DNA from: Roseateles_E cavernae
GTDB taxonomy: Bacteria > Pseudomonadota > Gammaproteobacteria > Burkholderiales > Burkholderiaceae_C
Reading direction: 5' to 3'
DNA: 64,000 nucleotides
Assembly (NCBI RefSeq): GCF_040187885.1
Contig: NZ_JBDPLH010000009.1
Span: forward strand, 1 to 64,000
Both the position numbers and the translations under genes were made by a program. Shown one piece after another: positions 1-9,639 of the stretch. Position 1 is the stretch's first letter; the number at the start of each line of letters is the position of its first letter. The notes below the pieces were generated by a model that saw only the letters and a program-made list of their open reading frames with translations, was not told the DNA's origin and did no database searches.

Positions 1-535
1 TGGCCACGTCCAGCTGCACGGCCACCAGCGCGTTGAGCTGATCGCTGAGCGGGTCGATCAGCTGGTAGAGCTGCTGGCCGGCCAGGCGGGCGAGGGCGCG
101 CTCGTCGCCGGCCGCCAGCGCGGCCAGCAGTGCACTGCGCAGGCCCTCGGCCTCGGCCAGCAAGGGCGTGATGCGGGCCACCAGGGCCTTCTCCTCGGGC
201 ACCAGATAGGTCTGGCTGTAAGCGCTCCACTGCCGGCGTATCAGTTCGCCGGCCGCCTCGATCTGACGCGCCGCGGCGGCCGCGCCAAGCTGGCCCAGCC
301 GCACCTTGTGCGTGCTGTCGACCACGGTGACGGCATAGGCATCGGCCACCGCCTTGATCTGCTGCAGCGGCACGACCCGGTCGTCGTAGACCGTGCGCAG
401 CGATTCGTTGGAGCGGGCCAGCATCGTCATGCCCGCCAGCGCGAGCCCCGACATCAGCAGGCACAGCACGGCGGTCAGCAGGGTCAGGCGGGCGCGCACG
501 CTGGGGATGCGCGCAAACAAGGCGTCGAGCAGCAT
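1..535 (-). CDS. Methyl-accepting chemotaxis protein, N-terminal part (cut by window edge)
   Basis: Only the first 178 codons are in the window; the gene runs off the left edge. The start ATG (533-535) follows a GGGAG ribosome site 8 bases upstream. Residues about 17-39 form one hydrophobic membrane span, followed by a helical, Ala/Leu/Glu-rich periplasmic stretch typical of the four-helix-bundle sensor of chemoreceptors (conserved look: SNESLRTVYDDRVVPLQQI). The HAMP and signalling domains would lie outside the window. It would sense small molecules or redox at the inner membrane and signal to CheA/CheW. The family call is good; the ligand cannot be inferred. Confidence 0.8.
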   Translation of the reverse strand, partial: MLLDALFARIPSVRARLTLLTAVLCLLMSGLALAGMTMLARSNESLRTVYDDRVVPLQQIKAVADAYAVTVVDSTHKVRLGQLGAAAAARQIEAAGELIRRQWSAYSQTYLVPEEKALVARITPLLAEAEGLRSALLAALAAGDERALARLAGQQLYQLIDPLSDQLNALVAVQLDVA

Positions 536-699
536 GGTCTTCACTCCCTGAGTGGGCGTCCGAAGCCCGGGCCTGCATCTGAGGCAGGCTTGGTTCCGGC
601 GGGCGCTCGCCGACTATATCGATCGCCGGTGACGGCGGCTAGCGCCCGCTGGCCGCGTCTTGTTCCCCTGATGTAACCTGCAGCCGGCCCGGATCTTGT

Positions 700-717
700 A
701 ATATGGTTACCAATATT
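700..717. promoter_or_regulatory. Inverted repeat upstream of edd, candidate operator
   Basis: AATATGGT and ACCAATATT face each other across one T about 30 bases before the edd start, in an AT-rich patch inside otherwise GC-rich DNA. The position is right for a repressor operator of the Entner-Doudoroff genes. The binding protein cannot be named from the sequence; HexR- or GntR-type sugar-acid regulators are possibilities. Confidence 0.35.
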
Positions 718-746
718 CAACCTGCCGAGTTACATCGGCCGACGGC

Positions 747-2567
<1,821 letters not shown>

Positions 2568-2575
2568 AGAATCCA

Positions 2576-3205
2576 ATGATGAACACCGATACCCTCAGCC
2601 TGGCCAGCCACGGCCCCGTCATTCCCGTCATCGTGATCCAGCGTCTGCAGGACGCGGTGCCGCTGGCCGAGGCCCTGGTGGCCGGCGGCGTCAAGGTGCT
2701 GGAGGTGACGCTGCGCACCCCGGTGGCCTTGCAGGCGATGGAGGCGATGGCGCGCGCCGTGCCCCAGGCCATCGTCGGCGCCGGCACGCTGCGCACCGTG
2801 GCCGATGTCAAGGCCGCCCGCGACGCCGGCTGCCAGTTCGGCGTCAGCCCCGGCTACACCGACGCGATCGGTGCCGCCTGCCGCGAGCAGGGCCTGCCGC
2901 TGCTGCCGGGTGTGTCGACCGCCAGCGAGGTGATGCAGGCCAATGCGGCCGGCTACGGCTTTCTGAAGCTGTTCCCGGCCGTGGCCGTGGGCGGCGTCAA
3001 TCTGCTGAAGGCGCTGGCCGGGCCTTTTCCCGATGTGGCGTTCTGCCCCACCGGCGGCATCTCGCTGGCGACCGCGCCGCAGTTCCTGAGCCTGTCCAAC
3101 GTCAAGGTCTGCGGCGGCTCCTGGCTGACCCCGCAGGACGCGGTCGACGCCGGCGACTGGGCCCGCATCACCCGGCTGGCTGCCGAGACCCACTCACTGC
3201 GGTAG
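2576..3205 (+). CDS. eda: KDPG aldolase (2-dehydro-3-deoxy-phosphogluconate aldolase)
   Basis: Splits KDPG into pyruvate and glyceraldehyde 3-phosphate, completing the Entner-Doudoroff route started by edd just upstream. From the start at 2576 the protein has 209 residues, the normal size. VLEVTLRT (41-48) carries the catalytic Glu43 and phosphate-binding residues, and Lys131 in FLKLFPA is the Schiff-base lysine. Tandem ATGs at 2576 and 2579 leave the exact start open by one codon. The open frame extends further upstream but that part overlaps edd and has no family similarity. The 3' end overlaps the convergent thioesterase gene by 12 bases. Confidence 0.96.
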   Translation: MMNTDTLSLASHGPVIPVIVIQRLQDAVPLAEALVAGGVKVLEVTLRTPVALQAMEAMARAVPQAIVGAGTLRTVADVKAARDAGCQFGVSPGYTDAIGAACREQGLPLLPGVSTASEVMQANAAGYGFLKLFPAVAVGGVNLLKALAGPFPDVAFCPTGGISLATAPQFLSLSNVKVCGGSWLTPQDAVDAGDWARITRLAAETHSLR

Positions 3206-3736
3206 ATCGAAGACCAGGCAGGTCGTGCTCGCATGGGCATAGAGCTTGCCGTCGTGGCCGACCAGGCGCGCTTCCGAGGTCGCGACCTGGCGACCGCTGT
3301 GGGTCACCGTGCCGATCGCGCGCACCAGCGGCACTTTCTCGCTCAGCGCGCGCACCAGGTTCACCTTGAACTCCAGCGTGGTGTAGCCGCGCCCCGGTTC
3401 CATCTTGGTGTGGACCGCGCAGCCCAGTGCCGAGTCGAGCAGGGTGGCGAACCAGCCGCCGTGCACCGAGCCCAGCGGGTTGTAATGGCGCAGCAGCGGC
3501 CGGCCCTGGAACACCGCCTCGCCGTCGGCCACCGAGATCAGCGTGAAGTCCAGGGTCTTGGCGATATGCGGCGGCGGCAGCTCGCCGTCCAGCATGGCCT
3601 GCATCACCTGCAGACCGGTGCGGCCCTTGATTTGATCGGGCCGCGCCAGCCCCGGCTCGGCCAGCCGTGCACGCACGGCCGCCTCCTCATCGATCCATTG
3701 CTGCAAGAGCGCCTCGGGGCTGTTCTGATGATGCAT
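3194..3736 (-). CDS. PaaI-family hotdog thioesterase
   Basis: A 180-residue hotdog-fold protein of the PaaI/YdiI thioesterase type, which hydrolyses acyl- or aryl-CoA thioesters in the cytoplasm. The N-terminal 50 residues are a helical extension; the hotdog core contains HYNPLGSVHGGWFATLLDSALGCA, in which the HGG and the following acidic residue form the usual active-site helix start. YTTLEFKVNLVRAL and the C-terminal TCLVF strand also fit. A GGAG site lies 6 bases before the ATG. It is convergent with eda and not part of an evident operon. The substrate is unknown. Confidence 0.85.
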   Translation of the reverse strand: MHHQNSPEALLQQWIDEEAAVRARLAEPGLARPDQIKGRTGLQVMQAMLDGELPPPHIAKTLDFTLISVADGEAVFQGRPLLRHYNPLGSVHGGWFATLLDSALGCAVHTKMEPGRGYTTLEFKVNLVRALSEKVPLVRAIGTVTHSGRQVATSEARLVGHDGKLYAHASTTCLVFDLPQ

Positions 3737-3808
3737 TGCCGACTCCGTTGATGATGTCGGCGATTATTGCGAGTGTGGGCCTTCCTTGCTGGCGTGTGGG
3801 TCGTTCTC

Positions 3809-5419
3809 TCAGGCCGCTCGGGCCTTCGCCTCGCGCCGCAGTGCCACCGCATCGGGCAGGGCGCCGGCGGATCCGCGGTCCAGCCTGAAGACCTGCAGCG
3901 CGGCTGCCACCTCGCCGGCCTGCTCCTGCAACTGGCTGCCGGCACGGGCCAGCTGCTCCACCAGGCTGGCGTTCTGCTGGGTGATGCCGTCCAGGTGCTG
4001 GACCGCCTCATGGATCTGCGAGATGCCCATCAGCTGCTCGCGGGCGCCGTTGTCGATGCCGCCGATCAGCTGGGTGAAGTGCTCGACCGAGGCCAGGGTC
4101 TCGTCGATGCTCTCGCGGGCCTGGCGGGTCTGGCGCTCGCCGGCCTCGACCTTGGTCGAGGAGTCGTCGATCAACTGCTTGATTTCGCGCGCCGCCGTGC
4201 TGCTGCGCTGGGCCAGCGCGCGCACCTCGGAGGCCACCACCGCGAAGCCGCGGCCATGCTCGCCGGCCCGGGCCGACTCGACGGCGGCATTGAGGGCCAG
4301 GATATTGGTCTGGAAGGCGATGCTGTCGATCACCTGGATGATCTCGCCGATGCGCTTGGACGAGCTCGAGATCCCGCCCATGGTGTCGGTGACCGAGTGC
4401 ACCACGCCGGCACTGCGGCGCGACACCTGGCTCAGCTGCTGGGCCACACCGCTGGCCTGCTGGGCCGCGTCGGAGCTGTGGCGCACGGTGGCGGTGATCT
4501 GCTCCATGCTGGCGGCCGTCTGCTCCAGGCTGGCCGCCTGCGACTCGGTGCGCTGGGCCAGGTCCTGGTTGCCCTGCGCGATCTCGGCGCTGACCACGCG
4601 CATCTGCTCCAGCTCGCGGCGGGTGTCCGACACCAGGGCCCGCATATTGACGGCCAGCTGGCGCAGCGCGCCCTCCAGGCCGGCTACCTGGGCGTGCCGG
4701 CCCGGTTCCAGGGTCTGGCTCAGGTCACCGGCGGCCAGGCGGTTCGCATAGCCGGTCGCGTGGTCCAGCGCGGCGCGGCCCTGGGCGTTGGCCAGCGCGG
4801 CGGCGGCGATGGCCGCCAGGCCCAGCAGCGGGAGGGCTACCGCCAGTCCCAGGTTCTGGCCCAAAACCAGCCCCAGACCGCCGACCAGCGCGTAGCCGCC
4901 GGCCCAGCGCAGCGCGGGCGCGAAGCGGCCGAGGCCGCGCAGCCGGCCGGCCAGGTCTTGCCGCAAGACCTGGCCCCGCTGCAGCACATGCAGCAGGGCC
5001 CCGGCCTGCTTTTCCGCCCGCATCGTCGCGTACAGGGCCTCGGCGGCGGCGATCTGCGCGCGGCTGGCCTCGGAGCGCACCGACATGTAAGCGACCGGCT
5101 GATCGCCTTCCAACAGCGGTGTGACATTGGCCTGCACCCAGTAAAAGTCACCGTTCTTGCGGCGGTTCTTCACCAGGCCCGACCAGGGCAGACCGGCGCC
5201 TATCGTGGTCCACATATCGCGGAAGGCCTCCTCGGGCATGTCGGGGTGGCGTATCAGGTTGTGGGGCTGGCCCAGCAGTTCGGCCCGGTCGTAGCCGCTG
5301 ACCGCGACAAAGGCGGTATTGCAATGCAGGATGCGGCCCTTCAGGTCGGTGGTGGACACCAGGCTTTGCCCGCTCGGGAAGGGATATTCACGCGAGGTGA
5401 CGGGAAGGTTGTTACGCAT
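3809..5419 (-). CDS. Aer-like PAS-domain methyl-accepting chemotaxis protein
   Basis: Probable redox or energy-taxis receptor of 536 residues. An Aer-type PAS domain occupies about residues 15-115, with LIRHPDMPEEAF and GLVKNRRKNGDFYWV, the signature of FAD-binding Aer PAS domains. Two adjacent hydrophobic segments near 165-210 give a membrane hairpin without a periplasmic domain. A HAMP-like linker and a long coiled-coil signalling domain follow, with the hairpin tip GRGFAVVASEVRALAQRS and flanking methylation helices. The ATG at 5417-5419 follows a GGAGAG site; a frame extension upstream lacks support. It sits divergently from the CAT-like gene. In a denitrifier it would guide cells to preferred electron-acceptor zones (inference). 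Confidence 0.92.
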   Translation of the reverse strand: MRNNLPVTSREYPFPSGQSLVSTTDLKGRILHCNTAFVAVSGYDRAELLGQPHNLIRHPDMPEEAFRDMWTTIGAGLPWSGLVKNRRKNGDFYWVQANVTPLLEGDQPVAYMSVRSEASRAQIAAAEALYATMRAEKQAGALLHVLQRGQVLRQDLAGRLRGLGRFAPALRWAGGYALVGGLGLVLGQNLGLAVALPLLGLAAIAAAALANAQGRAALDHATGYANRLAAGDLSQTLEPGRHAQVAGLEGALRQLAVNMRALVSDTRRELEQMRVVSAEIAQGNQDLAQRTESQAASLEQTAASMEQITATVRHSSDAAQQASGVAQQLSQVSRRSAGVVHSVTDTMGGISSSSKRIGEIIQVIDSIAFQTNILALNAAVESARAGEHGRGFAVVASEVRALAQRSSTAAREIKQLIDDSSTKVEAGERQTRQARESIDETLASVEHFTQLIGGIDNGAREQLMGISQIHEAVQHLDGITQQNASLVEQLARAGSQLQEQAGEVAAALQVFRLDRGSAGALPDAVALRREAKARAA

Positions 5420-5556
5420 CAAAAACTCTCCAAGGCCGCGCCCGCACAATGGACGACCCGACAAGAATGTCAGGGTTATTACGGTCTCGACTTGATGCAG
5501 CTCAAGGCGCGGCGGGCTTGCAGCGCCTCTATCGCCAGTGCCGGTACGATGTCACG

Positions 5557-6186
5557 ATGCCCAGCCATCTTGATCTTGACAACTGGCCGCGTCGTGCGGC
5601 ATTCGCGCACTTCGCCGGCCTGAGCCAGCCTTTTTTCAGCCTGTGTGGCCGCGTCGATGTCAGCGCCCTGCAGGCCCGGGTCGCTCAGCACAGTGGCGCG
5701 ACCCTGTTCCTCGCCTATCACCATGCGGCCTTGCGCGCGGCCAATGAGGTCGAGGCCTTTCGCTACCGCCTCGACGAGGGCCGGGTGAGGGTGCATGAGC
5801 AGGTCGACGGCAGCACCACGGTGCTGCGCGAGGACGAGAGCATCGCGTTCGCGACCCTGCCTTACGAGCATGACTTCGGGCGCTTCGTGGAGCGCGCGCT
5901 GCCGCTGCTGGCCATCGCCAAGGCGGGCGGCGCCGGCCCGCTGGAAGACGCCGATTCGCAGGCGATGATCCATATGACCACCATCCCCTGGCTGGCCTTC
6001 ACGAGTTTCAGCCACGCGCGCGGGCCGGCGGCGCTGGACTCGGTGCCCAAGCTGGCCTTTGGCAAGTTCAGCGAGGAGGGCGGTCGGCTTTGGATGCCGG
6101 TGGCGGTGGAGGTGCACCACGCGCTGATGGACGGCCTGCATGTGGGCCGTTTCTATGAGGCCATGCAGCGGGCGCTGACGCCCTGA
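5557..6186 (+). CDS. CatA-like O-acetyltransferase (chloramphenicol acetyltransferase fold)
   Basis: From the ATG at 5557 the protein is 209 residues, close to type A chloramphenicol acetyltransferases (about 213-220). The C-terminal HHALMDGLHVGRFYE carries the HHxxxDG catalytic motif whose His is the general base, and the N-terminal FAHFAGLSQPFFSLCGRVDVSAL matches the family start. This branch is widespread in chromosomes without linked resistance genes, so the natural acyl acceptor may not be chloramphenicol. The frame is open further upstream, but that would overlap the divergent promoter region, and the similarity begins at this ATG. The stop lies 3 bases from the convergent xthA stop. 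Confidence 0.85.
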   Translation: MPSHLDLDNWPRRAAFAHFAGLSQPFFSLCGRVDVSALQARVAQHSGATLFLAYHHAALRAANEVEAFRYRLDEGRVRVHEQVDGSTTVLREDESIAFATLPYEHDFGRFVERALPLLAIAKAGGAGPLEDADSQAMIHMTTIPWLAFTSFSHARGPAALDSVPKLAFGKFSEEGGRLWMPVAVEVHHALMDGLHVGRFYEAMQRALTP

Positions 6187-6189
6187 CGA

Positions 6190-6957
6190 TCAGGCCTCGA
6201 TCTCGACGATCACCGGCGCATGGTCGCTGGGGCGTTCGTTCTTGCGCATCTGCCGGTCGATCACGCATGACTTGACCCCGGCCCGCAGTGCCTCGCTGAC
6301 CAGGATGTGGTCGATGCGCAGGCCCTGGTTCTTGCGGAAGGCAAGGTTGCGGTAGTCCCACCAGCTGTAGCTCTTGGGCGCCTGCTCGAACAGGCGGTAG
6401 CTGTCGACCAGGCCCAGTTCCAGCAAGGCCTGGAAGTGGGCACGCTCCTGCGGCGAGCAGTGGGTCTGGCCGACAAAGGCGGCCGGATCGTAGCAATCGC
6501 GGTCCTCGGGGGCGATGTTGAAGTCGCCCATCAGCACCAGCTTCGGGTGAGCCCGCAGCTCGCCGGCCAGCCAGCCCCGCAAGGCCTCCAGCCAGGCCAT
6601 CTTGTAGACGAATTTGTCGCTGTCCAGCGCCTGACCGTTCGGGAAATAGCCGCCGATCACGCGCACGCCGGCCACCGTGCCGGCGATCAGCCGGGCCTGC
6701 TCGTCGGCATAGCCGACGATGTTCTTGACCACGTCCTGGGCCGGCTCGCGGCTCAGCAGTGCCACGCCGTTATAGGTCTTCTGCCCGAACCACTGCACCT
6801 GGTAGCCGGCCGCGCCGATCTCCAAGGTCGGGAACTTGTCGTCGGTCAGCTTGGTTTCCTGCAGCACCAGCGCATCGACCGGGTTGGCGGTCAGCCAGTC
6901 CAGCAGCTGCGGCAGGCGCACGGCCAGGGAGTTGACGTTCCATGTTGCGAATTTCAT
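6190..6957 (-). CDS. xthA: Exodeoxyribonuclease III
   Basis: AP endonuclease and 3'-5' exonuclease of base excision repair, 255 residues, the normal size. Residues MKFATWNVNSL give the N-terminal Asn; Glu34 in VLQETKL is the metal ligand. MGDFNIAPEDRD carries the catalytic Asp/Asn pair, RIDHILVS the next conserved block, and the C-terminal SDHAPV the catalytic Asp-His. It acts in the cytoplasm on abasic sites and damaged 3' ends. Transcribed alone on the minus strand; its promoter should lie in the non-coding stretch 6958-7100. Confidence 0.96.
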   Translation of the reverse strand: MKFATWNVNSLAVRLPQLLDWLTANPVDALVLQETKLTDDKFPTLEIGAAGYQVQWFGQKTYNGVALLSREPAQDVVKNIVGYADEQARLIAGTVAGVRVIGGYFPNGQALDSDKFVYKMAWLEALRGWLAGELRAHPKLVLMGDFNIAPEDRDCYDPAAFVGQTHCSPQERAHFQALLELGLVDSYRLFEQAPKSYSWWDYRNLAFRKNQGLRIDHILVSEALRAGVKSCVIDRQMRKNERPSDHAPVIVEIEA

Positions 6958-7348
6958 AGGGGCCGTAACTTATTGATTTAACAAGACAATATTTCTCTTG
7001 TTCTGTGTCGGGCCCCCAGAGAGGGCCGCAATTGAAAAAGCTGCAGGGGGATCGTTCGCCCGTCCTGGACCCATTTTTGTCGATACGCAACTGAATGCGG
7101 GCGAAGAACCACAGGGTTTCGCAGGTGCCTTGCAACGCCTGAGGTCATTGCGCAGGATTCTCGCTGAAAGCGAAGGTGGCCCCAGGGAGGCGCCGCCTAT
7201 GACTTCAGCTAGAGGTGCGCAGCATTGGCTGCAGCACGGAGCAGGCGTCCTGCGCGATGTCCCGGAGCCACCGCCTGTGGGTCGAGGGTCTGCGCCAGAC
7301 GCCCGCAGTGACGCGCGGCACGCCCAGGGGCGGCGTCGCCCCAGCCGC
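6958..7348. other. Non-coding stretch upstream of xthA
   Basis: About 390 bases without a convincing gene between xthA and the DUF1428 gene. It is AT-richer than its surroundings near 6960-7000. The only structure noted is a short perfect inverted repeat, AACAAGA (6980-6986) and TCTTGTT (6996-7002), 9 bases apart, about 25 bases upstream of the xthA start. Open frames here lack codon bias or recognisable similarity. Confidence 0.5.
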
Positions 7349-7717
7349 TCAGGCCTTCACTTCGACCACCTGCGCGAAGCCGCCGAAGATCATGCGTTTG
7401 CCGTCGAAGGGCATGGGCGGATTGCCAGGTGTGGACGGATCCATGCGCGGGTCCTCCATCATCTTCTTCATGCCTACGTCGCGTGTGGCCTTGTCAGGCC
7501 ATTCGACCCACGAAAAGGCCACCGTCTCATCGGCCGTGGCCTGGACTGCGCGGCGGAAGTCGGTGACCTTGCCGTCAGGGACGTCGTCACCCCAAGCTTC
7601 GATCACACGGATTGCACCGAGCTCGATGAACATCGAGTCGAAATGGCGCGCGTGCTCGATGAACTTCTGCTTGTTGACAGTGGGGACCGCGATAACGAAA
7701 CCATCGATGTATGACAT
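7349..7717 (-). CDS. DUF1428 family protein
   Basis: A 122-residue cytoplasmic protein of the DUF1428 (YbaA-like) family, related to dimeric alpha/beta-barrel domains. The start MSYIDGFVIAVPTVNKQKF and the internal EAWGDDVPDG, KVTDFRRAVQA, VAFSWVEWPDKATRD and MPFDGKRMIFGGF are the family's conserved blocks, and the length is right. An AGGAG-type site lies just before the ATG. The family's biochemical role is unknown. It stands alone, with about 120 bases to the next gene, and context gives no hint. Confidence 0.9.
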   Translation of the reverse strand: MSYIDGFVIAVPTVNKQKFIEHARHFDSMFIELGAIRVIEAWGDDVPDGKVTDFRRAVQATADETVAFSWVEWPDKATRDVGMKKMMEDPRMDPSTPGNPPMPFDGKRMIFGGFAQVVEVKA

Positions 7718-7834
7718 GTCTTCACTCCTGTTAGGTGGACTGGCCGGCGCGCCCGCCTGAGGGCACCTCGTCTCCCATCGACGAACGACGAGAGGCTACA
7801 TCGACAAAGCGTACACGGCAGGAGGACATCCTCG

Positions 7835-8560
7835 CTACTGCGGCGATGAAGCCGGCGGTTGCGGCGGCGCCGCTTCTTCAACCGGCGGCGGCGCGACCGG
7901 AGGCGCTACCGGCACGGGTGGCGGCAGCACGAGTGGTGGTGCCTGCACCGTGGGCAGCGGCTGAACGGGCGCCAGTGCGATGGGTGGCGGCAGACCCGGC
8001 ATCACTTGCAGGGTTTCGGCCGGTTCCTTGGTCGTTTTTGGCGCTGGCGTGGCTACCGGCTTGATGGAGGCGACCGGCGCGAGATGGCTGGTGCCTCGGC
8101 CGGCCGCCGATGCGATGGGTGACGAAGGCGCGTCGAGCGGAAGACTCGGTGCGGCGGCAGTGGATGGCGCGGTCGCGACGGGCGTGGGGTCCTGAACAGG
8201 CGCAGGCGCCTGTGCGGTGGCCGGTGCCGTCGTCGTGATGGGAGAAGAACCGGCCAGTTGTTTCACCTCCGCCAGTGCGAAATCCAAGTGCTCGCGCATG
8301 CCTTGAGGGTCACTCATGGTGGCCACAGCGAGGGCACCTCCCGTTGTGCCCACGGCGGCGAACAGGATCCACGCGCTGGCATGGCTGCGCTGAATGAAAC
8401 GGGGCGAGGTGTTGGGCTGCGAGGCCGGCCGAGTGGCGCCGCCTTCATCGCCTGACGAGGAGAACTCGTCGGCGTTCATGGGGATGTCGAGACGATGGCC
8501 GGCTGGCATGTGATCCCACCAACCTTCGGCATGGAGATTGTTTGTGAACATCATGGTCAT
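7835..8560 (-). CDS. Unknown single-span membrane protein with proline/alanine-rich tail
   Basis: Not recognised. If the start is the ATG at 8558-8560, it has 241 residues: a soluble N-terminal 65 residues, one hydrophobic span (about WILFAAVGTTGGALAVATM), a short helical stretch, and a long Pro/Ala/Thr-rich C-terminal tail. This is the layout of an inner-membrane protein with a flexible periplasmic tail. No clear ribosome site supports any of the clustered ATGs (8560, 8554, 8551), and the frame stays open to 8650, so the start is uncertain. GC content near its start is lower than the flanks. It could be a spurious frame over a real short gene, though the span-plus-tail composition argues for a real protein. 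Confidence 0.5.
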   Translation of the reverse strand: MTMMFTNNLHAEGWWDHMPAGHRLDIPMNADEFSSSGDEGGATRPASQPNTSPRFIQRSHASAWILFAAVGTTGGALAVATMSDPQGMREHLDFALAEVKQLAGSSPITTTAPATAQAPAPVQDPTPVATAPSTAAAPSLPLDAPSSPIASAAGRGTSHLAPVASIKPVATPAPKTTKEPAETLQVMPGLPPPIALAPVQPLPTVQAPPLVLPPPVPVAPPVAPPPVEEAAPPQPPASSPQ

Positions 8561-8707
8561 GTCGTACTCATGGCTGGTTGCGATGAGCAAAGTTTCTGCC
8601 TTTGCGCCAAGGCGCAGCGTAAGGCGGTGCATGACAAGCAAGTAGGACAAAGTGCCGACGCGCTGTTGTGCGGTAACGCGATGTAAACGCGCGGCGATCT
8701 CGGCAAG

Positions 8708-8749
8708 GCCGGGCTCGCGGAGATCGAACAGTTCTCCGAGCCGGCCCGG
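8708..8749 (-). terminator. Hairpin downstream of nrdG, possible terminator
   Basis: Just past the nrdG stop, GC-rich arms around GGCTCGCGGAGA and TCTCCGAGCC fold back with a roughly 9-base loop and a two-base bulge, extended by GCCGG/CCGGC flanks. There is no good T-run in the minus-strand direction, so intrinsic termination is uncertain. Confidence 0.35.
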
Positions 8750-8767
8750 TAGCGCGTTTGTGCCGTT

Positions 8768-9457
8768 CTAGCGTTGGCAGAAGCTCTCGAACAATGCGCT
8801 GATGTCGCTGACCTCCGCGGATGTCAGTGAAGCGGCTGCCATTCCATTGATGTTCGCGCGCTGCACTGCCCAATGGCGAACGCCGAGCGCTGCCAGTTTG
8901 CGGGCCAGCAGCAGCAGCTCGTGCTGAGGATACAGACTCGGGTGCCAAGTGGTGCGGCACTCATGGGCTACGCCGCTGCTCAGAACCAGGCGCAGCGCCG
9001 TCTGGACTTTGGCGCTGCTGCCGGGCACGCCGCTGATCGCATCGATCCTGTCCAGCGGCGCCTTGATGTCGAGGCCCAGCCAGTCGATCAGCGGCAGCAC
9101 GGCGGCCAGCCGCTCGGGGTAGATGCCGGCGCTGTGCAGGCCGATCGCGAAGCCGAGGGAACGAACCTCGGCGATGGCTGCAGGCAGGGCGGCCTGCAAG
9201 GTCGGTTCGCCGCCCGAGAAAACCACACCGTCGAGCAGGCCCCGGCGGCGCTGCAGAAAAGCCAGCACGGCCCCCCATGATTGCACCGTCGGCGCATCGG
9301 CAGGCAGCAGACCCGGGTTATGGCAATAGCTGCAACGCCAGGGGCAGCCCTGGAGAAACACAACCGCCGCGAGCCGGCCGGGAAAGTCGATCGTGGTCAG
9401 CGGCGTCAGGCCGCCGACCCGCAAGGTGGCGGCGGCTGTGCTCAGGTGGAGGCTCAC
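8768..9457 (-). CDS. nrdG: Anaerobic ribonucleotide reductase activating protein (radical SAM)
   Basis: Radical-SAM activase of 229 residues that generates the glycyl radical of class III ribonucleotide reductase. Cys38, Cys42 and Cys45 in CPWRCSYC form the CxxxCxxC 4Fe-4S site, and VFSGGEPTLQ is the GGE SAM-binding motif. TIDFPGRLAAVVFLQG is typical of the NrdG/pyruvate-formate-lyase activase group. Its start overlaps the end of the small glycyl-radical gene by 4 bases (9454-9457), so nrdD, the small gene and nrdG are one translationally coupled operon. It needs reduced flavodoxin or a similar donor and works only without oxygen. Confidence 0.95.
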   Translation of the reverse strand: MSLHLSTAAATLRVGGLTPLTTIDFPGRLAAVVFLQGCPWRCSYCHNPGLLPADAPTVQSWGAVLAFLQRRRGLLDGVVFSGGEPTLQAALPAAIAEVRSLGFAIGLHSAGIYPERLAAVLPLIDWLGLDIKAPLDRIDAISGVPGSSAKVQTALRLVLSSGVAHECRTTWHPSLYPQHELLLLARKLAALGVRHWAVQRANINGMAAASLTSAEVSDISALFESFCQR

Positions 9458-9639
9458 GCGGCCCGGCGCAGACCGGGCTCGGCGAAGAAGCGGCGCTCCT
9501 GGTGCTCGCCCTGCTTGCCGGTGTTGAAACTCGAGACCGGCCGGTGGTAGCCCATCACGCGCGTCCAGACTTCGCAGGGTTGGCGCTCATCGTCGCGCAG
9601 CGCGATGGCTGTTTCGGTCATCGGGACAGGGTGGATCAT
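9454..9639 (-). CDS. Small glycyl-radical subunit of class III ribonucleotide reductase (separate C-terminal segment of NrdD)
   Basis: A 61-residue protein whose C-terminal half, RVMGYHRPVSSFNTGKQ, matches the glycyl-radical site at the extreme C terminus of ordinary NrdD proteins (RVxGY...FNxGK); Gly30 would carry the radical. It begins at an ATGA overlap with the nrdD stop and has its own AAGGAG site 8 bases before the ATG, so it is a genuine separate start. It ends in a 4-base overlap with nrdG. In the family the radical glycine is normally on the catalytic chain; here the chain upstream ends after its zinc motif. I infer that this peptide docks on NrdD and is activated by NrdG. Short NRDD-type proteins are, as I recall, annotated in related bacteria. 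Confidence 0.85.
   Translation of the reverse strand: MIHPVPMTETAIALRDDERQPCEVWTRVMGYHRPVSSFNTGKQGEHQERRFFAEPGLRRAA

Noticed and set aside
3767..5623. Plus-strand frame opposite the PAS chemoreceptor
   Set aside because: Antisense shadow of a clear chemoreceptor, with no family similarity.
7735..8195. Plus-strand frames over the proline-rich protein
   Set aside because: Arg/Gly-rich readings without start sites or motifs; the minus-strand reading with a membrane span is more credible.
8561..8650. N-terminal extension of the proline-rich protein to 8650
   Set aside because: The added 30 residues have no ribosome site or conserved feature; kept only as an alternative start.
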